Shown piece after piece: positions 1 to 10,800 of a stretch of DNA of 64,000 bases (positions within the stretch are counted from its first letter, which is position 1; every line of letters begins with the position of its first letter). The position numbers and the translations under genes are program-made. Source of the DNA: Haematococcus lacustris. Taxonomy: Eukaryota; Chlorophyta; Chlorophyceae; Chlamydomonadales; Haematococcaceae. The DNA is taken from positions 3,407,000 through 3,470,999 of the forward strand of contig JASKMD010000020.1 in the NCBI GenBank assembly GCA_030144725.1, read 5' to 3'. The notes under the pieces were generated by a model. The model was not told the DNA's origin and ran no database searches. It was given only the letters and a program-made list of their open reading frames with translations.

Positions 1-296
1 GAACGAACTCAGCTCCAATGCTAGCCAACAAGCAGACTGGCGCTCGGCATCAGGGATCAGGCATGTGCAGGCGCGCAAAGCAGCCGTGCCAAAAAATCCC
101 AGGTTCTGCATTGCCGGGATACGCGCTGCATCGGCACCGCCTCTTCGGAGGCTGCGAGCTAGTGCCCGCCATCCAAGCTATCCAACATGGCAGCGAGGTG
201 CGTGCCGAGGTACTTCGCGAAGAAGTCAGCAGCAACTCATGACTCAATTCTGAGTTGAGAGCCGTGTTAGTCAAGACCTCCACCTAACCCTGCGCC
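1..296. other. No gene recognised
   Basis: Only short overlapping open frames are present, and none has a recognisable motif or clear splice pattern. The stretch may be 5' flank or untranslated leader of the patatin-like gene that starts at 297. Confidence 0.4.
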
Positions 297-3200
297 ATGC
301 AGCAACACACCGTCACGCCCCCTGCCCGACCTACAAGACTTGGAAGCAGGCAGCCGCACAACAACATTATGCCCTGGCCCAGTGTGCAACCTAGCCCAGC
401 CAAGCTCAAGGAACCTTCCCCACAACAGCAAGCGCCCATGGTGCTACCAACCTCAGACCTGCCATCATATGAATTACTCAGCTCTATTGATGATGGAGGG
501 GACGTGTACCAGGATGTTGGCACTAGCCAGTGGGCCAGCGAGCTCACAGGGCACCCTGTGATGCAGGTGTGACTCGTGATGGATAATCATCATCACCACC
601 ACCATCACTGTGGTGCTCATAGCTCATCACTGCAGCTCATCAGTAGCCGGCAGCAGCAGGGCGTGCTCACTCAATACTGGTGCTGGCTTGGTGTGTGGCT
701 GCAGCTCATTGCACGGAGAGCAGAGCAAGGCAGCACCCCTGGCCAGCGGGCGCCTGGGGACACAGCAAAATTGGGCCTGGTGGTGGAAGGTGCGGCAGTA
801 GCGGCAGGGATGGCCTGCCTCTCACCCCAACCACAGCTACACCCCTCATCCCTGCTGGGCCTGCCTGCCCACCAGCCACTGCCGAGGCTCAGCAGGCAGG
901 AACCCACAGGCAGGGGGAAACAAGCTGGCCGCATGGGCCATAGCCTGTCAGATCCGATGCTGCACCTGTATGCTGAGCATGGAGTGCAAAGAGGCAGCAG
1001 CCGGGCTCGCATCAGCTGGCATGCGCCCATGGTGTCACGTTGTCCTGCATGCATAGAGCAGCACAGCTTTTCTAGCATGAACAAGGCGGTGCTGTAGCGC
1101 TGTGCTCTTGCGGTGCAGGTGGTGGGATGCGCGGCGTCATCTCCGGGGCCATGCTGATGGCGCTGCACAGCCTGGGCCTGCGAGAGTGCTTTGACGTGGT
1201 GTACGGGGCCAGCGCTGGCGCCATCAACTCCACATTTTTCATGACAGGCCAGCAAGAGGGTCTCGAGGTGTACTCGCAGCATCTGCCAGGTCAGCGGCTG
1301 CACCACAGGTCGACACTGCAAGGGCACTCTCCCTTGCCCTCCCTGGGGTGTTCATCTAATGACTGGTCAAGGCGGTGGGCGACACATGTAATGCTTCTTT
1401 GTACCTGGCAGGCCGGCTGGCCGCACCCTGCACTCCAGGCACCCTGCACCCTGCACACCTGGCATGCAGCATGTGGCTGCTGACCCTGGTGCTGGTTGGC
1501 CCGTGTGGCTTCAGGTGACAAGTTCATAGACCTGAAGTCATTGTGGCGCGGGGGCCCCTTGATGAACCTGTCTTACCTGCTGGAGCATGTCATGGAGCAC
1601 ATCACGCCCCTGGACTGGGACAAGGTAGGGGCCCTTGTTCTCACTGAACATCTCCTTGCTACATTGTAACCTTGTTAGGGGGTGGGGTTGTTGACCCTAA
1701 GGTTGCGAGGCCTGGCAGGTGCCTGGCAGGTGCCTGACCCTAAGGTTGCGAGGCCTGGCAGATCTGCTGGGTCTACTCCACTGGAGCCCCCCGGCCAGTT
1801 GAATGGGTGCATTGACATTGCCAAGCACAATGATCAGGGGGCCTATGACTGATGACACGGGGCAGCTGTGTGTGGCACAGCAGCCACCATGGCCGTGATG
1901 ACATCAGGCTTAATCTTCAGGGACCTTTTACACCCCTTCCAGCCTGTTTGCATGTTTCCAGGTGCTGCAGTCCCCCCTGGAGCTCAAGATCGCAGCCAGT
2001 AGCCTGCGCAGCCTTAGCCCAGTGCTGCTCAGCGGTTGGGAAACAAAGCAGCAGCTGGTGGAGGGGCTGAAGGCGAGCGCCACAGTGCCCCAGCTGGCAG
2101 GTAAGCCCTGGGCCAGCGACATGCAAGGGATGTAAGGGAAGCAGCAGCAGCAGTGGACAGCCCTCCCTGCAGTGTACCCCAAACAGGCGCTTAGGCAGGA
2201 GTGGGCCTTCTCAACAACACCTCCCTCTCCCCCCTCCTGCCTGCCAGCTAGCCCTAGGCTCTGACCCTGCTGCTGACCACCCTCTGCCCAAAACCTGCCT
2301 CCCTTTCCCTTGTCAGCCCTTTGTCTCCCATTCCCTTGCCTGCCTGCCTGCCTGCCTGACTGCCCGCACTGAACATAGCCTTCTGTGCCAACCTGTTGTG
2401 CTGTCCCTTCCTGCTCAGGCCCACCTCGTGAGATTGGCTCTGACCTGCTGGTCGATGCTGCAGTCTTCCAGCCAGTCCCCCTGCGCCTGGCCCTGGCTGA
2501 CGGCTGCAGCCACGTGCTAGTGTTGTGTACTCGGCCTGCCACCCTGCACACGCGCTGGCGGCGGCTGGTGCGGGGCACGCTGGGGCGCATGGTGAAGAGG
2601 ACGGTGTTGAACGCGCCGTACATGCGAGCCGCATGGGACAGCCCGCACTCAAAGCTGGTGGAGCAGGTGAGAACGAGGGGGCGGTGGTGAGGGAGGGAAG
2701 GGGAGCCAGCTGCACCAGGTGTGCCAGGCTGCCAGGCTGACTCGTCCCTGCTGCCCTGCGGCTGCTGCCCTGCTCCCTCCCCACCTGCCCCTCCCTGGGC
2801 ATCAGCATACAGCTTGGGTCGGCCTGTGTGACCATCGCTTTGAGTCTGCCTCTCCCCATGAGGGCAGCTGCTGCCTGGTGGCCAGGCTAAGCTGATGATT
2901 GAGGTGATTGAGGCGCACCTGGAAATCAACTCATCATCAATACAGCGCATGCGCTGATGTGCAGCAGGTCGCGATCGTCAGCTTGGGTATATGACCTGGT
3001 CTTGCCAAGCCATGGCCAGCAGCCACCACATGCAACAGCACTCGAGGATGCCTTGCTAAGAACACTGCAAATGACAGCTTGCCCATGCGGCCTGCAAATG
3101 CTGGCCACAGGATGAGGAGCTGGTGCAGACCCTGGCCACCCCGCCTGAGGATACCCTTGCCAGATTAGGCGCCTACGTGTTGCCTGTCTTCCCAGAAACG

Positions 3201-3416
3201 GCCTGCGGCTGCCACCCCCTGACACAGGACGTGGGCGTGCTGCGGGCAGCTGAGGCTCAAGGGTGGCAGTCCATAGCTGCGCTGTGGGGCCATGACCCTG
3301 GGCTGCTGCGGCTGGGGCTGCAAGGGGGCAGGCTGGGGCGGGACGGCGCAATGCAGCCGCGTGCACCCCACCTGCCCCCCAGGTCGCGAGTGATGCCGTC
3401 AGGGTTTAGGCAGTAG
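297..3416 (+). CDS. Patatin-like phospholipase / acyl hydrolase, 7 exons
   Basis: Predicted exons are 297-566, 705-789, 1119-1289, 1515-1624, 1962-2100, 2419-2666 and 3111-3416. All are bounded by GT and AG and all phases agree, giving 442 aa. Exons 2 and 3 join to read KLGLVVEGGGMRG, the patatin oxyanion-loop motif. GASAGA in exon 3 is the GxSxG nucleophile elbow. LLVDAAVFQPVP in exon 6 supplies the catalytic Asp, with DAA in place of the usual DGG or DGA. The last exon has CGCHPLTQDVGVLRAAEAQG, like the C-terminal part of bacterial-type patatin domains. Patatins are Ser/Asp-dyad lipases that deacylate phospho-, galacto- or neutral lipids; the substrate here is unknown. The first exon is Gln/Pro-rich and least certain; its ATG was chosen because its phase fits exon 2. 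No transmembrane helix or clear transit peptide is seen. Confidence 0.8.
2337..2361. repeat. Short TGCC tetranucleotide tract in a patatin-gene intron
   Basis: About five to six TGCC units lie in the intron before exon 6 of the patatin-like gene. The same unit is greatly expanded at 49361-49577. Confidence 0.6.
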
Positions 3417-4281
3417 GGCAATAGGGCAGTAGGGCAGCAGCGCAGTAGGGGTCGGGGGTTGGGGGCAGAGGGGTGGGGCTTGGGGATGAGAGTAGCATAA
3501 CCTGTACTAGAGATGCACTGGGATGGGGGTTGGGTACTGCCAGGTGGTGGTGGTGATAGTTGTAGGAGGAGGAGGAGTCCTACATCCCTCTTCCTCCCCT
3601 CTTGCACATTGTGTATTTTGGAGAGTGTGAGGGATGGCTTCATCATACATAGTCCCATGGTGCCATGTTGGGAGACCCTGACAAAGTGAAACGAACCAAG
3701 CAAGTATAACCAATGATCACTGGAGGCACCATGCTGGGGATGCATGGTGCAGGGTGTGTGCATGGAGTCGAAGTGACAGCATACTTGATGCATGCATGGG
3801 GGGAGCTGCCTGGGTGATCTGTGGCTTCGAAACCCGCTCTTGTCCGCCTTGTGGCCAGCTGTGGTCGTTCTCTGTTGCATCGCTATGGTGAGTGAGAGGT
3901 GTGATGAGGCAGGGTCAAGGTTTCGGAAGCTTGCAACATCATGCTGTGTGTCTTGTTTGATTGTTGAGAAGCCCTACGAAGAGGGTCGCTTGCTGCTCCA
4001 TCATTACTACGTGCCATGCTGAGGCTGCAGCACGGAGGTGACTGGTCCCACTGTGTTGGTCAAGTTCAACATTGTTCTTTGTTCGTCCAACGCTATGCTC
4101 CCGGTCATTGTAATGAGAGTTGCACCTTTTGGGAAGACGAGCAAGAGGCAAGCCATACGGAAAGGAAAGTCCGGTATCCCACTCAATACTTGTCAAAGTG
4201 TTACCTTGTCAACACCCATATCAAGTTTTTAATGCTTACAGCCCTTCTGCTTCACAAAATAAGTTTGTGACCACATTGTGA
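3417..4281. other. Intergenic stretch, nothing recognised
   Basis: This follows the patatin stop codon and probably includes its 3' UTR. It opens with short repeats of a CAGTAGGG-like unit at about 3410-3450. No convincing exon was found. From about 3880 the base composition becomes more AT-rich towards the tRNA gene. Confidence 0.4.
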
Positions 4282-4354
4282 TGACCATGGCAGGGGTCGA
4301 ACCTGCGACCTCGGGTTCCGTAGACCCGCGCTCTATCCATTGAGCTACACGGCC
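4282..4354 (-). tRNA. tRNA-Arg (anticodon ACG)
   Basis: On the minus strand a 73-nt cloverleaf folds fully. The 7-bp acceptor stem (GGCCGTG with CATGGTC) has two G-U pairs. The D arm is GCTC/GAGC with loop AATGGATA. The anticodon arm is CGGGT/ACCCG with loop CTACGGA, giving anticodon ACG. The variable loop is 5 nt. The T arm is GCAGG/CCTGC with loop TTCGACC, and the discriminator base is A. There is no intron and no encoded CCA, as expected for a nuclear gene. A short T4 run lies about 20 nt beyond the 3' end and may serve as the Pol III terminator. Inosine at position 34 would let it read CGU, CGC and CGA. Confidence 0.96.
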
Positions 4355-4833
4355 GAGGGAGTTGTCATGGGTGGAGATGAAAATAGGTTAGAAGATTTTG
4401 CATAGCATGGTGGCACGGCGCAGGGCTGCTGGGGTTGAGGCCAATGCCCATGCTGTTGCCGCTAAGGCCGATGCCCATGCTTTCCGCCACGTCGCCGGCT
4501 TCGGACTAGTCACAGCAGCCGCTGCTTGGCCTTCCGCCGCAGAGACACCCCGTCCTTGGTGTATTGGATCAGTGGGCCTAGTCCCCGGACCGGACTATGG
4601 GACCATGGATGGTGCACAGTGCAGCGGCCGCACTGGAAGCTGGTCAGATGAGGCGGCGATATTCGGATGTAGCGACCGCAGCAGATACTGGTCGAATGAG
4701 GCCTTCACTAGGGACCGAGGGAGCTGATCACTGCGGCAAAAGAGCGACACGGGTGGCGTCGGCGGTCCTGTCGACAGTCTCGTCTCCCTTCATCGCTGGA
4801 CTAGTAACACCGCCCTGCTGACTGCTCCTCGCC
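4355..4833. other. Intergenic stretch between tRNA and the VDE-like stop codon
   Basis: This probably contains the 3' UTR of the minus-strand de-epoxidase-like gene. A plus-strand Ala-rich open frame at 4398-4727 has no recognisable motif and is not called as a gene. Confidence 0.35.
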
Positions 4834-7800
4834 TCAGTTCACAGCGCTGGCCACCATCATGTCGCGGCCCAGAGGCGCGCCCTCCAGGTTGCTGTTGTCC
4901 ACAGTGGACAGCTCCCACATCTTGATGCCGGCCAGCTCCAAAGCTGCCTGCACAGTACCGCATCACTTCCCATGGGCATTCCCAAGGAAGGGATTGCATC
5001 CCTTTGCTGGGTTAAAGCACTAAACCCTCTCGCTGGGTTGAAACACTGCACCACGTTGCTTGGCAAGGCAAATAGGAAAGGTGTGAAACAACGCCAACGT
5101 CCCCTGCCTAGCAAGCAGGCAAAAGGTAGGGGGAACAGGTCCTATGGACCGGCTGCTCAACACCTGCAGTTGGCTTCAGGCCCTGCGCTTGACTTCCTTC
5201 ACGCGAACACCATAACACCTTCCTCCCTCACTGCCGCTGTCGCCATCGCCACCTTCACCGCTTCTGCGACCCCTGCTACTACCCTGCAGACTCCTCGCCT
5301 ACCTCCAAGCGCCGCAGCACGTCTGCCCCCGTGGGCATGGCTCCATCGCGCGTCCCCAGCACTGCGCCGCTATATGACAAACCGGCCGCGCTGGCTGCTC
5401 CGCTGTAGTAAAACAGCGCCCAGCCAAAATCCTCGTCGCAGTCCAGGATGCGCCAGTACTCGTTCGACGTCACGCCATTGTCCAGCACCCTGCGACCGGA
5501 CAGCGCAATCACGCCGCCGCTCGCGGCCACACACGTCATACTAGCCGCGATCTTTGTCACTTTCGCCCCTGGCCCCTGCCTTGCACGCTCTATAACGACC
5601 CGGATTGGTATCCGCACAGCATCTAGCGCTTGTGGCGCCACTAGTGCTGGGCGGCGCGGTACAAAGATACCACTTCTCATGACCGGCGTCCTACCAACGG
5701 ACTGCCCGCCTTCCGAGGCCATCTATGCGCTGCCAGCTGCCCCACACGCGTCACTGACGTGAAAAAGAAGGTACCAGGTGTCGAGCCGCGCCGCACTCTG
5801 TAGCGCCGGCGCCGCCACACTTCCCGGCCGTCCAGCGTCAAAGCCTGGGGCAGGTCAGGAGCAGGTTGGGAAGGTCGGGCCACACAGTCGAAAATGGAAC
5901 TAGGCTGGCATGGTTGGTGATGTTGGCCTGGAGTGTGGTAACTAGCGTGTGGGGGGGGCTGCAGGCTGGGGAGGAGTAGGGCGCCATGGCTCATGCATGG
6001 TGTGCAAGTGTGCAGACCATTGTACACCGTGGCTTACAGTGCCCCGATGGTGGGTTGGGGCTGGGGTGAACTAGAGTGGATGGCCTGGGATACGCGAGGG
6101 GAGCTGGCCTGCAGGCTGCAGCTGCCTGGCCAGGTGCTGGGGGCGCGAGCTGGGACAGGGTGGCCTGGCTGCAGCGGGGGCTGCTGGACCTGCCTTGAAC
6201 ACCGGCTCGTACCACATCACGCCAGCGCCACGGCCACGGTAGAACCTACAGACGGCGCCAGGGCCAACACTCTGCCACCTCCACCTGGCCACCCTGGCCA
6301 CACCCCCCAGCCACTCAGTCAGGTAACCCTGCCAGCTACTGCGCTCTGCTGCCAGCCTGACAGCCCTACAGACATCGCCAGGGCCGCCGCAACACCCGGC
6401 CCACACTCCTGCCACCAGGCCATGCGCACCACCGCCACCCCACCCTTCAAACAGGCGGCCAGCTAAAGCCAGGCACCGCCAGACACTCAGAGGACATGCC
6501 CTGAGCGCTATAGTCCTGGGCCGCTCAACCAGTTCACACTTCACACTCCCAGACCCCGGCCCTTCCCAATCCCCCTGCTACCCCCCTCCCCCTCCCCGCC
6601 CCCCTTTCCCCTGCCCGCCCCCCCCCCTTCCCCCTGCCATCCCCCCTGCCAACCCCCTTCAACCTGCCCTTCCCAACCCCCCTGCCAGCCCCCTGGCCCC
6701 CTGCCCGCCCCCCCCCCTTCCCCCTGCCATCCCCCCTTCCCCCCTGCCAACCCCCTTCACCCTGCCCTTCCCAATCCCCCTGCCAGCCCCCTGGCCCCCT
6801 GGCCGCCCCCACTTCCCTGGCTAGCAGCCCCACAGCAGGGGTCGCAGGGGGAGGGGGGCCTAGCATGCCCTGGGTCGCTCACACCGTTCTCACTACAAAT
6901 TCTTATACCCCTGCTCTTCCCCTCCCCCCTGCCACCCCCCCCTCCCCCCCGCCCGCCCTCACAGCTGGTGTTGGGCAGGGAAGAAGTCGTAGGCTGGGTT
7001 CTTGCCCGCCGCCACCAGCCAGGAGAAGGGCAGCTGCTGCGTGCCACTGCCCGCACCGCTCTGACCCGGGTCCAGCCAGGCGACAAAGATGTCCTGCACA
7101 GCCCACAGCCACCCCCCCCCCCTAAGGCACCCCTCCACTGCCCTCAGCACCAGCAGGCAGCTGACCCACCCTGGACTCCAGCCCTAGGTTCATGTGCTTC
7201 ACACCAGCATGCCGCTGCGCCATGGCGTGTGGTAGTGTGCATGCCCATGGGGCAGCAGCGTGGCAGTGATGTGATGGTGATGACGTGCGGGATGAGGGCG
7301 GCAGCGCTGGGGGTCCTGCCGAGTCAGCCCGCCTGCCCCCACCCCTACCTCCGCCTGGCTGTGGGTCAGCGGCTGGTCCCTGAAGCTGGCCAGCGGGGCC
7401 GGGTCTGCAGGCCTCACCAGCAGCACAGCAGCACAGCATGCCCTGGCTGCACTGAAGGCCGTGCAGGGGAAGGAACCTGCCCCCTGCCCCCTGCCCCCCG
7501 CCCCCCGCCCCCCGCCCCCCGCCCCCTGCCCCCTGCCCCCTGCCCCCCGCCCCCCGCCCCCCAGCTCCAGAGTGGCCAAGGCAGCGGGCTGGGCGGATGA
7601 CCGGGCTGGGCCGTGTCCACCATGGGGTGTGAGGAGGTGTGAGCCCAGCCTGCCCTAGCCCCCCCCCTCCTAGCCCCCTCCCTCACCAGGCCTCATGGGC
7701 ACCTCAGCACTCAGGCTGCGGCAGTTGTGCTTCTGCAGGATGCACAGGGCAAACGCCTCGAACTGCGGCGTCTCGTACGACACGATGCACCTGCGGGTAG

Positions 7801-10800
7801 GCAGCAGGGGCAGGCAGTGCTAGTGGAGGGCAATGGGGGAGAGGAGGCAGGCAGAGGGGGAGGGGGGGCCTAGGCCAGATCAGCTCCAGTCAAGGTGCCC
7901 TGCCCCAGTTGCTGCCAGCACAAAGGCAGCGGCCTGGAGCCCAAGCCTGGACCGCAGTCCTTTCTGCTGTTTTTCAACCACTAGTGGTCACTATCAACAA
8001 GCCTGCCCTTACAAGCTGCCATGCTCCAGCAGGCCAGCGCCACCCCCAGCTGCTGCCCCGCCTGACCTGAACGACCTGAACGACCTGAACGGCCTGAACG
8101 ACCTGATCGTCCTGAACAAACTCAACCGGCTCAACGACCTGAACGACCTGAACGGCTCAGGGCAGCATCTGAGGTGTCCCCAGTCTGTGGGGCAGGGCTG
8201 CCTGGCCCCCGACCCACCTGTACTGGCAGACCTGGTCGTTGAAGCCGCAGGCCTGCAGGCAGTCCAGGCCCGCCTTGCAGGTGGGGTTGGTGACGCAGCC
8301 AAGGATCTGGCGTCCGCAGTTTCGCACCATGCAGGACAGGGAGGGGCCGTCAATGCCCTTGGAGCTCATGTACACCTGTGTGGCGGTCACACATGCTGCA
8401 TGGGTCACATGCATACTTGCATGTGCATGGGGCAGGGGCAGCAGGGTGACATGGGGTCATGGGGTCACGGCCATGAAGGTAATGTACCAGCCAAGCCTGC
8501 GAGTGACACTGCATGGTGGTGGTATGAAACCACACCTGCCCCTGACCTGCCCCTGACCTGCCCCTGACCCGCCGCTGACCTGGCCCCTACCTGCTTCACC
8601 GGCATGACATATTGGTTGATGAGCACCAGCACCACGAACAATAGATCGTCTGAGGTGTGACGGCTCCATAAGTCCTGCGTGAAACACGCCCATGCACATC
8701 CATGCACGCACATGCATGCCAATGCACGCCCATGCAGCTCTTTAGCTATGCAAGGATAAGAAAAAGAGCGCTTTGAATAAGAGGAGGTAGCACCTGGGGC
8801 ATGGCTTGATCCCACCACCTACCTTCAATGGGGCAGGCGTACAAATCAAAGGAGCCCCTACTCTACTCTACACGGTTGCCAGCAAAGGCAGGTCGCACTT
8901 CACACAAACCTCACACAAGCAAGCAGCAAGCCACCAGGAGCCTCACCCCCACCGCGCCTGACCTGCAGTGTCGCCCACAGCTGTTGGGTTTTGGCAGCCG
9001 TGGTGAAGGGCAGCTGGGCGGCCAGCTGCAGCCAGGGACTGCCAGCTGCCTGCAGGCTCAACAGGGCAGCGCAGGCACCCTGTACACACTGCGTTGTGAA
9101 GCTTGCCCTGTACAGCAGGGGCAGGGGCAGGGGCAGGGGCAGGGGCAGGGGCAGGGGCAGGGGCAGGGGCAGGGGCAGGGGCAGGGGCAGGGGCAGGGGC
9201 AGGGGCAGGGGCAGGGGCAGGGGCAGGGGCAGGGGCAGGGGCAGGGGCAGGGGCAGGGGCAGGGGCAGGGGCAGGGGCAGGGGCAGGGGCAGGGGCAGGG
9301 GCAGGGGCAGGGGCAGGGGCAGGGGCAGGGGCAGGGGCAGGGGCAGGGGCAGGGGCAGGGGCAGGGGCAGGGGCAGGGGCAGGGGCAGGGGCACATAACT
9401 GTGTATAGCATGCCATCATCACTAAATGACCATGGCTACTGAGCTGCGTGTCATCACGTGCATCCACACAGGCATGCACACCATGCAGCATGCAAAGGTC
9501 CCCACCCCCACCCCCCTGACCCTGACCCACCTCCTCAGGTCTCCAGCCGTCCAGCTGGGTCAGCCCCTCCAGCACGCCACCTCCCCGCTGACCCTCCAGC
9601 CTACTGTCCCCCGCCGCCCCCTGCTGCTCCCCTGCTGCTCCCTCAGACCCCTGCTGATCCCCGCCCTCCCCCCCGGGCCCCCCATCAACTGCCCCAGCCA
9701 TTGCCCCCACCGTTGGCGTCCCTGCCCACCCCCCTCCTACTTCTGACCCTGCCCTCGCGCCTGCTGCCCCTGTGCCTGCTGCCCCTGCGCCTGCTGGCAT
9801 GAACAGCCGTGTTGCTGGCAGCTGGCCGGCCGCAGCCACCTGCCTGAAGCGCACGGCCACATGGGGATCAGCGGGACCCGCCACTAGCAGCAGCTGAGCG
9901 CCCTGACCTGACCCCACAGCACCGAGCAGCTGTTGCCAGGCCTGGTCGCCCTCGACCCCTGCAATGGCGGCAAAGCTGCTACTGAGCAAAGCCTCTGACT
10001 GGCTGCAGTGCACGGAATGCCTTACCTTGCATAACATATATGCCTCCCCCCTTGTGCGGTGAGGGAATGGCTGTAGAATGCGTTGAGGGGATGGCTCACC
10101 TCCGGGTTTGAAAGAAAGAGAAAAGACTAGGCCCTCGCCATTGGGCGTGCATCAAGGGAGGAGATTAGCCTTGGCGCATGCCCTTGCTATCCTTAGCTTT
10201 CAAAGTCGCTTGTGGGTGTGGTCCTTGTATATTGTGCCGCCAGCTCCCAGCATGATGTTGATTTGTTTTGCAAAGGCACAGTTTGTGCTAGGATGGATTG
10301 CTTGGAACAAGCTGGTGTGCTGCTCGACTGCTTTGTGTAATTGTTATGTTGGGTCGGTGTCCATGCATTACTTTGTTTCTATCAGGGTCACCCTCCGAAC
10401 TGGCCTCCGAATCAGTTCAATATGCTAACCAAGCCGCCCGTATGCTAGTGGCGCACTTCTCTTCAACAATCGGCTTAAACGCATCCACCCGCTTACTACT
10501 GCTCGGATACAAGTGGATAGCAAACTCCTAGTTCAACACCTAGAGCATGTTGGTATGGTGGCTCTTAGTGGTGGAAGATCCGCCAAGCACGGTGCATGCA
10601 CATGGACCTCTTTCGTATGCATCAAGCAAGCCTGACATGTAGAAACGCATGATGCACGACACGTCCAAGTTAGGGCCGTCCATGAGGAGTGCACGGACCG
10701 ACGCATTGTACCTAGCAATGGTGCCCTTAACATGATACTTGCCAGCAAACCAGACATTGAGTGCGTGGTCAAATGGGGCTCGATGACCATTTTCTGTATA

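Noticed and set aside
671..1327. 218-codon minus ORF over the start of the patatin gene
   Set aside because: Antisense to exons carrying the GGGMRG and GASAG motifs on the plus strand; no protein family features.
2926..3880. Minus ORFs overlapping the patatin 3' exon
   Set aside because: The plus-strand exon at 3111-3416 continues the patatin frame with a family-like C-terminal motif; the minus frames have none.
4398..4821. Ala-rich plus ORFs next to the tRNA gene
   Set aside because: No motif, no splice signals, and composition explained by GC-rich sequence.
9115..9393. Possible CRISPR array or tandem regulatory repeats
   Set aside because: The unit is a uniform hexamer without spacers, in a eukaryotic intron.
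8828..10037. Long ORFs through the GGGGCA array, including a 364-codon minus frame
   Set aside because: Only the parts at 9531-9958 and 8963-9079 are kept, as exons of the VDE-like gene in different frames. The array between them is intronic.
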